Below the pieces are notes generated by a model. The model worked only from the letters and a program-made list of their open reading frames with translations, did not search any database and was not told where the DNA came from. Source: Gracilaria gracilis (lineage: Eukaryota; Rhodophyta; Florideophyceae; Gracilariales; Gracilariaceae). From it: 64,000 nucleotides of DNA. The stretch covers positions 186,001 to 250,000 of the forward strand of contig JARGSG010000052.1 of assembly GCA_030374805.1 (NCBI GenBank), written 5' to 3'. The position numbers and the translations under genes are program-made. Positions 1 to 10,252 of this stretch are shown here, piece after piece. Within the stretch, counting starts at the first letter, position 1, and every line of letters starts with the position of its first letter.

Positions 1-1118
1 CCTCAACCCACTTCCACGCACTTCTATGGACTACTATTGAATTATACGTTGAATTGAAAGGTGATCGTGTACCCGCAAGTGCAAGTTACATCTGTGAATA
101 TTCAACGAAGCACAAATTGGATGCAAGAAATACCTCATCACCCCTCCCGAACTACATATATCGCCTACACAACTCTCGACAATGACCAATAAGCCAACCA
201 ACATTAACAGAAAGCTGAAACCAAAAGCCAGGAAACTCTTCTTTCGTATACAATTCATGTAGAATCGGTGCTCCATATGTGCAACATTCGTGTAATCCAT
301 TATATGACCCCAGTGAAAATCCGTATTACAGATTGGATATTGATATGATATCTCTGTAGGACGTAGGATTAGTATTAAACTTTTATCCTACGGATATAAA
401 AGATATGTGGAAATGATACAGTTTTGATAACTTTTGATATATTCCGGACGTGGAGCTGATATGTAATGTATCTTTGGTACTGTTTTCCGCATTTGCGATA
501 TAAGTGTCATATATTTTGAAATTTTCCATTTCAAATCTACCTCAAAACTATACCCTAAATATATCAGATCCATATCAATACCTTTCGTGAGACTCACGCA
601 AATATGATATCTAACTCAATAATATACTGAACCCGAATCTGAATTGTATAATAACTTTACAGATTCTGCTTCAAATATATCCAACTCATATCAAATTTGT
701 ATCTCAGATTTCTACTGGGAGACGTGCAGTGAATTTCAAAGACTCAGGAATACATCGAGAGTAACTCAAATGGTAGCGTTCAAGTATATATTTTTCAGAT
801 TTCCTAACCCACCTATTGCTCTGTTTCGCAGCAAAAACCGCTTCTGGAGTCTCTTGAAAGTTTTGTATGATGTAAGTAATGGGCTATCTTTCACAAAACA
901 GGTTACAAATTGAACTGAATATGAATTATTGCGGACTTGGAAAGCATACCACCAAAGCATAATAATTTAAACAAGGAGAAACTTCTTCCAGAAAATAATT
1001 CATGGTTTTCTCTGGCTACCAATAAGAAGTACGAAAATACTGGTAGCACATTAATGCAAGGTAAGTTCTCTGGACTCGCATGACCCAAGAAGGATATTAA
1101 GGCTACAATACTGCTACT
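1..1118. other. AT-rich stretch without a recognisable gene
   Basis: Only short, AT-biased open frames occur on both strands, and none resembles a protein family I know. I see no RNA gene or long repeat before the small inverted-repeat element that follows. Confidence 0.5.
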
Positions 1119-1230
1119 AATGGCGTACTAGAATGGTTTACAAGTGGCGCACATAAAGTGCTACTATACTGCAGTATATGGTTACATGTGGCGTACAAGT
1201 GGTCTACTTGGCTCATTTAGTACGTCACTT
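1119..1230. repeat. Small inverted-repeat element (MITE-like), left copy
   Basis: The left edge TGGCGTACTAGA (1121-1132) is matched in inverse orientation at 1216-1227, 10 of 12 bases. Between them the motif GTGGCG(T/C)AC recurs twice in direct orientation. The same edge sequence bounds a 165-bp element at 63006-63170, so this looks like a degenerate member of one short non-coding inverted-repeat family. No target-site duplication is obvious. Confidence 0.5.
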
Positions 1231-1930
1231 GTAATCCAAACATAGCAGCGTAGTATGCATCTTATAAATAATTGAAGGGTACGAAGAAGCTTCAAGAAGC
1301 GTGCTCCTGGTTATCATGTAGGTCGTAATCGGTCATGTAGACTTTTACTAAGATTCTAGTAGAATATAACTAATCTGATGCAACACTCGTGCCAGTGTTC
1401 TTATAAACCGATCGTCATTTACAATATAAGGGCAATACTAATATAGATTGATGGACACTAAGGTGTCGTATAGAGCTGCAAGTGGCAGTCGCGCACGCAC
1501 CGAAGACGGCTTCGCCCTCAACCACCATTTGGATATCGGCGGTTGGAGGCCCCTTCCTCACGCAATGACCAATCAGCACGTTGAAGTGCTGGGTGTGAAA
1601 TAGCACGGTCAAGATTCGCGGCACGGCGGCGGGGTCGAGCACCATCATAATAAGCTCACGATGTTGGAAACGAAGGGGGGGTGAAGGGACAGAAACGTGA
1701 CGCATCGACGCCATGACAGACGCAAACGTGCATGTACAAATTGCGACATGCGGGCTTGCGGTGATCACGTCGCTACCAATCCATCTTACGGCACGCACAG
1801 CACCTATTATACCTGCCGTGTAGTGCGTGCTTTGGTCGGTCCAACCTCTGTACCCCGAAACGCGCTGCAGACTTCGAATTCGCCGCCATGAACATCATGC
1901 GTTTGTTTGCTGTCATGATCTCGCTTGCCC

Positions 1931-2254
1931 TTAGCCATTAGGTGGCTTGATATAGCAGGGTGTGCTACAAGGGCCATTTGCGCTGGTGCTTGAAGGATTC
2001 AATGTGTTCCCGGGATATTCATTCTGAATGAGTGAAGCGTTGGCGCCACGGAAGTCTTCTAGAATGGCGTGGTCGGTTATACGGAGGCGCTCATGTACTG
2101 CTCGTACGCGACGCAGACCTTCATGCTTTTGTTTCTCTTTGTGTGGTGCTACGGGGTGCCAAACACGTCTGCTGCCTAACATCATGGCATTCCTCGTCAC
2201 AAAGAGTTCCCTTGCATTCACGCTGGCGTGCTCGTCGTGCCTGAGTACTCGCAC
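1931..2254 (-). other. Unrecognised coding-like frame
   Basis: A 107-codon frame with balanced composition and a charged, helix-prone segment (HEGLRRVRAVHERLRI) followed by EDFRGANASL. It lies downstream, on the same strand, of the CACTA transposase fragment at 2532-2999 and could be more of that transposon. I do not recognise the family, and no ATG-started complete gene can be argued. The neighbouring 1415-1900 stretch has only weaker frames. Confidence 0.2.
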
Positions 2255-2531
2255 TAGAAATCGTATTAGGACACCGTTTGGAAGGCGTCAAACTTGGTAT
2301 TGATGCTGTGTTAGGGCACTTCTCGACGCCCATACCATGGGAGTCGCCATTTGAATCGCCGTGCTGCCATGTGGCTGGCCAGGATTCTTGTAAACACAGC
2401 AGTGTTGACGATCTTCATGTTTCGAATACCAGTTAAGTTGCTATGAATATCCTTTTTCGCGTATTACGCGATAGACCACCAAGCCTTAAACTGTTCTCGT
2501 CTGGGAACCATCGGTCTCCAGTGAGCAGGCC

Positions 2532-2999
2532 CTAAGAACTCCGTAGATCATCGACAAAGTAGGTACGTTTGCATACCGATTTCTTATTCGAAGGGTATTC
2601 TGTTTGTACCACCCCAATTGGGTGGCTCATTGAACATACGCTTTCAATAGTGCGACACGGAAACAGATTCCTTTCTTGCACTGAAAAGCGAGCAAACACC
2701 TGACCTTGTCGCCCTGTGCGAAGAGCACTAGTTGCCCAATCAGCTAGAACCAACTTGTGTGTCACGTCTTTGACTTCGTGTTCGAAGAATGCACAAACTC
2801 GTCCGTAGTACACAGCAGCGTCCTCTGCATCACCATTCCGAAAGATTCCGGAAAAGTAGCACGTTTTGCGTTCGTTCTTGGAAGCACTGTGATACGTCCA
2901 TGGCATACGCAATCTTGTCTCCTCATCAACCGCGCGGAAGAACACCAATATCTCGTTTCTACATTCTAGAAGGTGTTTAGCTGCTGATGGTGTCACAAC
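2532..2999 (-). pseudogene. CACTA transposase, C-terminal fragment
   Basis: About 155 codons resembling the C-terminal region of CACTA/EnSpm transposases (DUF4216-like). The core reads VYYGRVCAFFEHEVKDVTH and is followed by LVLADW, the usual element-specific beta-rich tail motif. There is no start codon of its own: the frame stays open upstream to the inverted repeat at 3023. The transposase frame ending at 20463 on the same strand stops exactly at the other inverted repeat, at the point where this segment would follow. I therefore read it as the severed 3' part of that gene, displaced by insertion of the 17.4-kb element. Family resemblance is from knowledge of CACTA proteins; the split is inference. 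Confidence 0.6.
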
Positions 3000-3022
3000 G
3001 AGTACAATAATATAGTAGCGGG

Positions 3023-3050
3023 ATCGTCGGTGTTCTCGGAGTGCTAGTTT
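3023..3050 (+). repeat. Left terminal inverted repeat of the nested element
   Basis: Begins ATCGTCGGTGTT and ends TGCTAGTTT. It differs from the right arm at only 3 of 28 positions. More GCTAGTT/AACTAGC copies follow at 3091-3098 and 3114-3120. Confidence 0.65.
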
Positions 3051-3293
3051 AGTATGCTAGATCGCTTGTTGGGAAAATAAAAGTCCGAACAAACTAGCAT
3101 TTTTGCAGTTTGCGCTAGTTGGCAAGGCAAAAAAAATTTTTTTGGAAATAACGTTTCCATTCAGTGCAGTTCAAACTTCACCTACTGGAGTTGAAGGCTA
3201 GTGTGCAGTTCTTCTGCCACCGCTCGTAACTTTACATTCACCACACTCGTCAAAACCACTCTAAAAAATTACGAACCCACTACCAGCGCTCCC

Positions 3294-4247
3294 TTATTCT
3301 AACCCTGCATTAGGATCCTGAGTCTCAGTTTCCCTAAATATCAAGTTGAAGAACTCCAACGGAACACTCTCTCCATTGTCGTACACCTTCCTAGCCCCAA
3401 ACCGGCTTCCAACCCCTTCCAGCCTCTTCTCCTCCTGCTCCTCCAGTATGCGCTCCGCCGTTCGAACAGCCGCCGCCGCACTACCAAACGCAACTAGTGG
3501 CGCTCCACCCGGCAGCTGCCGCGGCACACACACCTCCCCATCCTCGTCCACCATCACCCCACCGTTTCGCCTCTTCCTCAGCCGACTTCCCCCAACCTCC
3601 CCTCCATCCCCTTCTCTGCTCCTCTCCCTCACACTCCCACGTCCACCACGAGAGCCAGGCGTCACAGATGACCCTTTCTCTCTTCCCGCCTCCCTCCCAA
3701 CGCCCCCTTCCCTCACCAGCTCCTTCACCTCCAACAACAATTAACACGCCTTCTCCACCTGTCCCACTTGCGCCTCCAACACCTCCACCCGTCCCTTCAG
3801 CCCCATATTCTCCCTTTTCAGCGTCAGCAGCTCCCTCCCAACGCACCCTATCATCCCATTCACATGCCTTCCCGTCCCCATTCCAGTCAACTTCATCCTT
3901 TTCCGAATCGTCGAAATCAAATGCATTGGCACCCCAATCTCCGACACACCCAGCACCACCACTCTCATCTCACCAACCACCTCAGAAAGCCAGTCATCCA
4001 AATGGTCCTTCAGATTCCCTCCAAGCCTCATCAACCGCTCCCCCATCTCCGCCGTAAAACTCCTCTCCGGTCCCCTATCCCCTCCACCCCCATCACCTCC
4101 ACCTCCCTCTCCATCCCCACTTCCCTCCTTCTCTCCCATGCAAACCTTGTCCCCACCCTCTTCCTTCCTTCCCGGTGGCGTCTCTGGTACCTCCGTCCGG
4201 TGAAGCAGAGCCACTAGCTCCTCGTCCTCGACGTACCCATTCGACAT
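3294..4247 (-). pseudogene. Coiled-coil protein of the nested element, one in-frame stop
   Basis: An ATG at 4247 opens a 168-codon frame that ends in TAA at 3741-3743. The same frame then continues for about 148 codons to 3294, so a 317-codon protein with one nonsense codon is likely. It has an acidic start (MSNGYVEDEELVALLH), a Gly/Asp-rich low-complexity stretch, a heptad-like segment near residues 140-165 (LLTLKRENMGLKGRVEVLEA) and an Arg/Gly-rich part. I do not recognise the family. A possible role is a DNA-binding or structural accessory protein of the transposon, by position only. Confidence 0.45.
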
Positions 4248-4753
4248 CGCAGAAAAAACGGCGGTTCATGATAACGGAGATAGATAGGAACAAGCGAGAT
4301 AAACCCAACAGTTGCTGCATTCCCCTCTACTCCGCACACCCGTGGCACTGTCGGCCACATGCGCTGCAAAACCCTTTGTCACCCATTCACATCCACTCCT
4401 ATTTCCCGCCATTCCACACAATTTCCATTTTTTTCCTAGAAATCTCCACATTTTCCCAACCTCGGTCCATACCATATCCCAATGAAACCCCTGATGCACC
4501 ACCTCTCAAGTACCAACGGTACCATAAACTTTTACTTTCTATGCTTCATTTCACTGCATAACTTCTCATAAACACACTCTTCGACCCTACCTCCCCTACA
4601 GCCCTGTTGCCATTTTCTTTCCATAACTGAATCATACAAATCCCCTTATCCCCTGGAACACTTTCTTCCTTGACCAAAACAACAGCCCAGTCATGTACGT
4701 AAAGCTTTCCCCACTCCTTAGAATGTAGACCACTTTCCTTTCACAGCTACTAG

Positions 4754-5620
4754 CACCCGACACCTTCCAACAGCCCATACCTTCAATCAAACAAACTCAT
4801 CGCAAAGAGCTCCCATTCATCTCCCCTCCATTCTACAATCATCCCAGCTGATGTCGTAGGTAGAGGCCGTATTGGCACCATGCTTTACAACAATGAATCC
4901 CCTCGAGACACCTTTCTCTCCATCGAAGACTTCATTTCCGCAGATTGCCTTCCCCAAGGTCCAATCTTCTTCTGTGGCAGGAACGAACTTCTCGAAAAAG
5001 TAATTCTATCCTGTCCAGCACAACGAGCAGAAGACTTGGTCTTCATCCAGAATGGTCACATTCTTCTCATTCTTTCCCAACATGGAATTGGGCACTGCAC
5101 ACGAGCCGCTCTTTACATCGTGGTTCCTACTGTCGGCGCCTCCCCACAGGATGGTGTCACGCCTCTCTCTCCCAATGGTCTAACCACAGCCACCGGAAAG
5201 TGGGCTCTGACAATCGCTGAACGCCTCTGTACCGCAGGTCTCACTTGCAGTATCGTCGACGAAAACACCTTTTCCAAGTCTTACTACCAAAAGCTCGTTT
5301 GGATCTCTTCCTTCAATCTCGTCGGTTTTTCATTTGGATTCGTTACCATGCATGAAGTGGCTACCAAGTACATAACTATTGTCTCAACTACAATGAAGGA
5401 GCTTCTAGGGATAGTCACCTTCAACACAGGTCTCTCCTTCAATATCCCTTCTACATTGGAATCACTTTTGGAATACGGCAGCACCCTTACTTCCTTGCCA
5501 GCCTCTTTCTCGGAGTATGAATTCTATCTCACCTCTGCAGACAAAAAACTAGGCGGAAGGCAGGACCCTGTCCCTTTCCACACCAACTATGTCAATGTTC
5601 TTAGACATCATATTCTCTAG
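4754..5620 (+). CDS. Plant-type ketopantoate reductase-like protein
   Basis: Similar to a conserved plant and algal family of ketopantoate reductase/6-phosphogluconate dehydrogenase-like proteins. A Rossmann glycine motif VVGRGRIGT lies just before the ATG at 4880, so the true start must be upstream. The frame is open back to 4754 without an ATG, and an upstream exon or a missed start is likely; CCAACAG at 4767-4773 could be an acceptor. Next come EDLVFIQNG and a helical C-terminal domain with ATGKWALTIAERL, then KLVWISSFNLVG and SFSEYEF near the end. The frame is unbroken to the TAG at 5620, unlike its neighbours. NADP(H)-dependent reduction of a keto acid is expected from the fold, but the substrate is not known for this subfamily. 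It sits inside the nested transposon, so it may be a captured host gene. Confidence 0.75.
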   Translation, partial: HPTPSNSPYLQSNKLIAKSSHSSPLHSTIIPADVVGRGRIGTMLYNNESPRDTFLSIEDFISADCLPQGPIFFCGRNELLEKVILSCPAQRAEDLVFIQNGHILLILSQHGIGHCTRAALYIVVPTVGASPQDGVTPLSPNGLTTATGKWALTIAERLCTAGLTCSIVDENTFSKSYYQKLVWISSFNLVGFSFGFVTMHEVATKYITIVSTTMKELLGIVTFNTGLSFNIPSTLESLLEYGSTLTSLPASFSEYEFYLTSADKKLGGRQDPVPFHTNYVNVLRHHIL

Positions 5621-5873
5621 TAGTTGGAACAGATTATAAACCTTGTACTCGTTGCAACTACACACACAACCCGTTTCTGTTCTCCAATTCTTTTTAAGTT
5701 GCCGCTTTAAGTTGCCGCTTAAACAAATCACCTGTTCCCTTTTTATGTCAAGTCTCATCACAAACAAACATAACAGTATAAGTGCTACATTTTACCTACT
5801 CATCGTCATCATCCATTATCATCTGTCTTTCCTCGTAGTCCCCATCTGTATTCGCAGCATAGCCATCTGACAT

Positions 5874-6877
5874 CTATTCATCTTCCTCGTCGTACTCGTC
5901 CTCTTTATCCTCTATATCTTCTATTTCATTCTCTTCCTCCAAACCTTCATCATCGTCTAGCTGGTCGTTTGGGTCTTCTCCTAGCCCGAAGTTATCATCT
6001 ACGAACTTTGGCCGAAACGCTGGCTCCCTGTGCACCGCGTTAGGGAGCTCGTATCCTTCAGGTACAAAGTACATGTGATACCTCAGGCAATTCTCTTACA
6101 CCAACGTATCCATGTACCCAGCTCCCGCATGAAACACATCCCCTCTCCCAATAAACACAGAGTAAGGCGGAACCCTGAACTTTTTCACAACCATTGTACC
6201 TGATAACCTCCTTAAACTCTTGTCATCCGTCGCATATATATTGTGTGATCTCCCAAAAACCCATATCAGAAATGAATTCCCCCCAGAGGCCATCACGAAG
6301 AACCCTGGAATCTCTCCCTTTTCCTCCTCCACATTTGTCAACCCTCTAAAATTAGTGTGCAACACCTGCCTTGGGCATCCCTCCCCCATACACAACACAC
6401 GCCCTCCGGTCTGCGGCCCATACATCCTTTTCTTCGCCTTGTTTTTGCTACAAAGGCAAAGAGCCGACGCAATTTGCCCAAACCTCGCATCAAACAACGC
6501 CCGCTTTCTCACCATCATCACATTCTTCTCATCAGATTCCATTCAATGAAGGATCTCCTTCATGGTCGTAATATATCGTCCATTCCCTGCATCCTGTCCC
6601 CAGCATCCTTTTCTACCCCCGCGTTGATGATCGGATTCCATTTCGTTCGGTTCTCTTCAAACTTCAACTCTGGCTGCTCCTTGAAGTCCTTCTCAAAAAC
6701 CTCCAGCAACCCTTCCGTCACATCTTCATCCACCACCACGCCCCTCTTCTTCGCCTCCTCTGACATACCTTCGTCAGTTCCGAAGTGTTCCAAAACACAG
6801 AAACCCCTTTCCATCAATTCCATTCTCTTCTTTGCAAAGTACTCTCGAACGGGATCATCCCTCTCCATCGCCGCCAT
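5874..6877 (-). pseudogene. 2-oxoglutarate/Fe(II) dioxygenase-like protein of the nested element
   Basis: Starts MAAMERDDPVREYF at 6877. The frame shifts near 6600 and has stops at 6543-6545 (TGA) and 6093-6095 (TAA). Joined by eye, it gives roughly 330 residues: an N-terminal helix region, then a double-stranded beta-helix pattern with RQVLHTNFRG, PGFFVMASGGNSF, RVPPYSVFIGRGD, FHAGAGY, LRYHMYF and a very acidic tail. The HxD..H..R arrangement fits phytanoyl-CoA/JmjC-like dioxygenases. Here the metal-binding Asp is Asn (AAT at the H-T-N site), so activity would be doubtful even without the stops. The family call is by motif order. The substrate could be nucleic acid or protein; nothing in the sequence decides. 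Confidence 0.5.
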
Positions 6878-6912
6878 CTAAAGAGCTCCTTCCTCCCCTC
6901 TCGACTTTCCCT

Positions 6913-8642
6913 TCAACGGAAGCTCCACCCCGAGAATTGTTCTTTCGTGCTACACAGCTCCTTGTTCACATTCCGGGCGGCATGCCAGTACACCGCGTGA
7001 TGGACCGCTCTCAAATCCGCCACCCCCAAACACCCCGCCCTGTGCTCCTTTCGTAAATGAATCATCTCAATCCACGGATGCTGATGTTTCACTGCATTCT
7101 TCCCGCCCGGCCACTCACTCGGTATCGCATTCACGAGACTCGTCCGTGACATATCCGATCCACCATCCCACTCACCTGCCTTATTCATCCCTTTCGGTGG
7201 TTTCTCGGGATTCTTATCTTCAAATCCACGCATCGTTCTTTCCTCCACCCCTTCTTCCTCGTCCTGAAAGAACCTACTATCGTTCTCACTGCCACCACCT
7301 TCATCCTCGCTCGACGACACCAAATTTATTTTCTGTTCTTTCAAGAACTTCTTCAATGCCGGCTTCTTCATATTCCTGAATAAAGTAACAACCTCTATTG
7401 ATATATCTCCAGAAGGGGTCTTCACGGTGCCCTTCTTCATCCTCTTCGGAGCAGGTTGGATATTTACCTCATCCTCGTCGTCAGTAAGATCAATAAACCT
7501 CCTCTTCTTCTTTTTATTCTTCCTCCCAGCCTTGCTACCCCAATCCTCTTTCAGCCGGTCCGGAGCAATCTCTTTCCGTGTGCTCCGCCTCAACCCTGAT
7601 GGCTCTGCTTCAGGGTCTTCCCCCTGCATGGAAGCTTCCAACAACATGGGAGCTTCTTCTGCCTCATTAGGTGCTGCGGTTGACGTACCATCACCTACAC
7701 CCACGACTTCAACCACCTCCTCCTTCACCCCCTTGACCTCCTCTGAAGTTTGAAGCGATACTTTGAAAACTTCTTGAAGTTTGTTACCCGCGGTCTTCAC
7801 CCTTCTAGACACCATCCTGTCCCATAAAGACCTCAGCCCGCAAAGTTTCATTTTTGCTGTCCGCATACCCAGATATTCCATCACGGACACATTCTTTCCT
7901 CCTAAGTTGAATACTGTCTGCAATAATTCTTCAACACTAATCTTCTTTTTCTTTCCAGTGAGATTACATAGGTTGTACATACCTATGGCACATTGAAAGA
8001 AGTGCTTCCTCATGTCTTCAAAACGACCTGTTATCGTAGAAGAAGAAAACCTCAGTTCCACATGCCATTGCAAGCAACGTACGACATATCGAAACTGCCC
8101 ATCTGTGATACCCATCAGGAGGTCACTCGAGACATGCGTCAACGCCAAGGCTGGACCCTCCTCACACACCTTCTCAAAGAACTCCAAAGCCCCTCATATT
8201 CCACAAACTTCAGATCCAATGTCGCGTAACGAGTCAAGTGACGCACGCTGTAGTCAGGGATAGCCTCACTTCTCTTCAAAGCACCAGCTAACTGCTTCGA
8301 AGTAATGCTCTTCACATCCACATGTGACTCGTCCACGATGTTCTGCACAAAAGATACCGTGCTATGAATTTTGTCTGGAAACGATACCTTCAGCACATTC
8401 GAACTCATCTCGTTCGGAAAACTGCCGAGTCCTAGTACCTCTATCATTGTGATGGCCTTCCCATCCTTTCTTCCCCGCAGCACAACATCCAAAGAACGGA
8501 CTATATCCACCCACTTTCCGCCTTTCCCATGCAAGTCTCGTAGCACAAGAATTCGGTGATATCCGTCTCTGAGGGTTACGGGCACAACAAATCTCCCATC
8601 AACAACTATATCGTTCACATCATACTCCCCTATAGATGCCAC
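6913..8642 (-). pseudogene. Unrecognised large protein of the nested element (frameshifted)
   Basis: Two overlapping frames form one product. The first runs 8642-8139 (MASIGEYDVNDIVVDGRF...). After a shift near 8187, the second runs 8187-6913 (424 codons). The upstream half looks folded and mixed alpha/beta. The downstream half is Lys/Glu-rich and disordered, with a nuclear-localisation-like run (AGRKNKKKKRRFIDLTDDED), and ends in a short Trp/His-containing segment. I do not recognise a domain. It lies in tandem with, and 5' to, the dioxygenase-like gene, so the two may have been one gene. Confidence 0.4.
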
Positions 8643-8724
8643 AGCAATCGAACCTGCAGACGGAAGCCACCCAAAAGTTGCGACATTTCATCACCGTCGC
8701 CTCCTTGTGTCCCAGATTCACACT

Positions 8725-9432
8725 TCATACGGCCTTCTTCGGGATTTCAATCATCTCGATATCCATCGTGAACCTGCGCTGAACATAGTCGGCGACGGAA
8801 ACCTTCTTGAGAGTCAGGGTGTTTTCCACCTCCTTCGACGGAACCCTGTCCCTTTCATCGAACCAGTTCTCCTCCAGGGCAGTAAGTGGAGCCTTACTCG
8901 TCTGAAAGACCTGCACAATATCGTCGTCGGAGTCCTCTATGATGCTGACGCTCGCTCCTACGGGCTTCTTCATCCCGTGAGAAGACTTTCCTAGAGTTTT
9001 GAAAGCTTCCTCAGCAGGTTTCTCGACCTCCAGAGCAACCAATTTCTCAGCCTGAGATGTAGAAGACTTGCCAACCCCGGGCTCTGGAGTAGGACTTTGC
9101 GGAATCTCGATTGGTGCCATCATCGATATATCCTACGCATACAACCCAGCCCAGAACAACTCTCTCAGCGTACTTGGTGGGTCTTCAGCACCTTGAAAAC
9201 GGTAAGGGTACTTCGCGCTTCCATGACTTATAATCTTCGTTCTCCAGACCACAACCAAGTCTTCACCTTCTAGGGCAGTCGCGCTTAGAACATGCCCATG
9301 GAGCAAACGGCAAAGAGCCTTCCCGCCACCACCGGCGCACCCCACACCTCTCACCTCCGCTGTTCCCACTTTCACCCTGTTCTTTTTTTTTCCAACCGTC
9401 AGAAACAAATGCACCGCATCGCCGCCTCTCAC
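8725..9432 (-). pseudogene. Possible N-terminal part of the same minus-strand gene
   Basis: Two in-phase open frames, 9432-9133 and 9123-8725, are separated by a stop. The second (MMAPIEIPQSPTPEPG...) is Ser/Pro/Glu-rich, includes SIIEDSDDDIVQVF, and resembles a SUMO-interaction-type acidic tract. It lies directly upstream of the 8642 frame and may be its first part. No family recognised. Confidence 0.3.
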
Positions 9433-9442
9433 TAGCTAGGTA

Positions 9443-9739
9443 TAGGACATCCCTTGGATGAGATGAAGTTAGTACATCTTCTATCTTTATTTTATGTAGC
9501 GGATGTCTTATTCCTATGCTGGGTGCGGAGGTTTTCGTATTTTGTCACAACCATGTGACTAAAAGTAGGGTAACCATACTAAGTGGGATTGCGAAGGTGG
9601 CACACTTTCACGCTTCGTAGCTAATATTAGGACATCCTTTGTGTCACATAGGAATAGTACATCTTCTAATTTTATGTCCTAAAACTCTTCGGCTTGGGGA
9701 GGTTTTCGTGTTTTGTCCCAACCATTTGGCTAAGAATGT
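9443..9739. repeat. Imperfect direct repeat in a divergent intergenic region
   Basis: The stretch starting TAGGACATCCC at 9443 (to about 9567) recurs from 9628 to about 9739, sharing AGTACATCTTCTA and GGAGGTTTTCGT. It lies between the minus-strand genes ending their 5' side at 9432 and the plus-strand methyltransferase-SET gene at 10253. Confidence 0.5.
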
Positions 9740-9848
9740 AAATATGATGCCAAAATATACGCCAAGATATAAGAAACGGCTGGTACGACAGCGCGTTGGC
9801 GGTGCCACCTGTACCTCTATTACAGCTACATCATTCACGGCGCGTTGA

Positions 9849-9920
9849 GACAGCGGACCGGGGTGTCGTGGCGCTTCATCAGTGCACCGGTGAAGCGCCA
9901 CGACACCCCGGTCCGCTGTC
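9849..9920. repeat. Perfect 30-bp inverted repeat with 12-nt spacer
   Basis: Arms at 9849-9878 and 9891-9920 are exact reverse complements, with 9879-9890 between them. The arms are GC-rich. The structure lies in the intergenic region between divergently oriented genes of the nested element. No poly-T follows it, and this is a eukaryotic context, so it is not a bacterial terminator. It could be a binding site, a hairpin RNA source or a small palindromic insertion. Confidence 0.8.
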
Positions 9921-10252
9921 CTACCAGCCTTTCTTTATAACTTCGTGTATATGTTTCCAATCACCAAGTTCCGTATCCCTCGAGTGTCGACGCTTTCCCT
10001 GACATCTCTTTACGGGTTCACGTGCATCTCAGGCATCTTGCACATCTCCCCGTCCTGTCGAAAGAACCTGGTTCGTGCTGTATCGTTGCTATCCTCTCCC
10101 GCTTACTCCCGTCTCCCGTGCACTCTTATATATCGTCGGCAGTTATCCCCCGCCCGCTGCAGTCTCCCGTGCGCTGTTTCCTCCTCCACTGCCATCTCCC
10201 GTCCGCTCTGGAGATTCGAATCATAACCCGTCAACGCACCCCCTTCGCGTAC

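Noticed and set aside
3346..4217. Plus-strand Pro/Ser/His-rich frames opposite the coiled-coil gene
   Set aside because: They are the complement of Gly/Glu/Arg-rich minus-strand coding sequence and show no domain.
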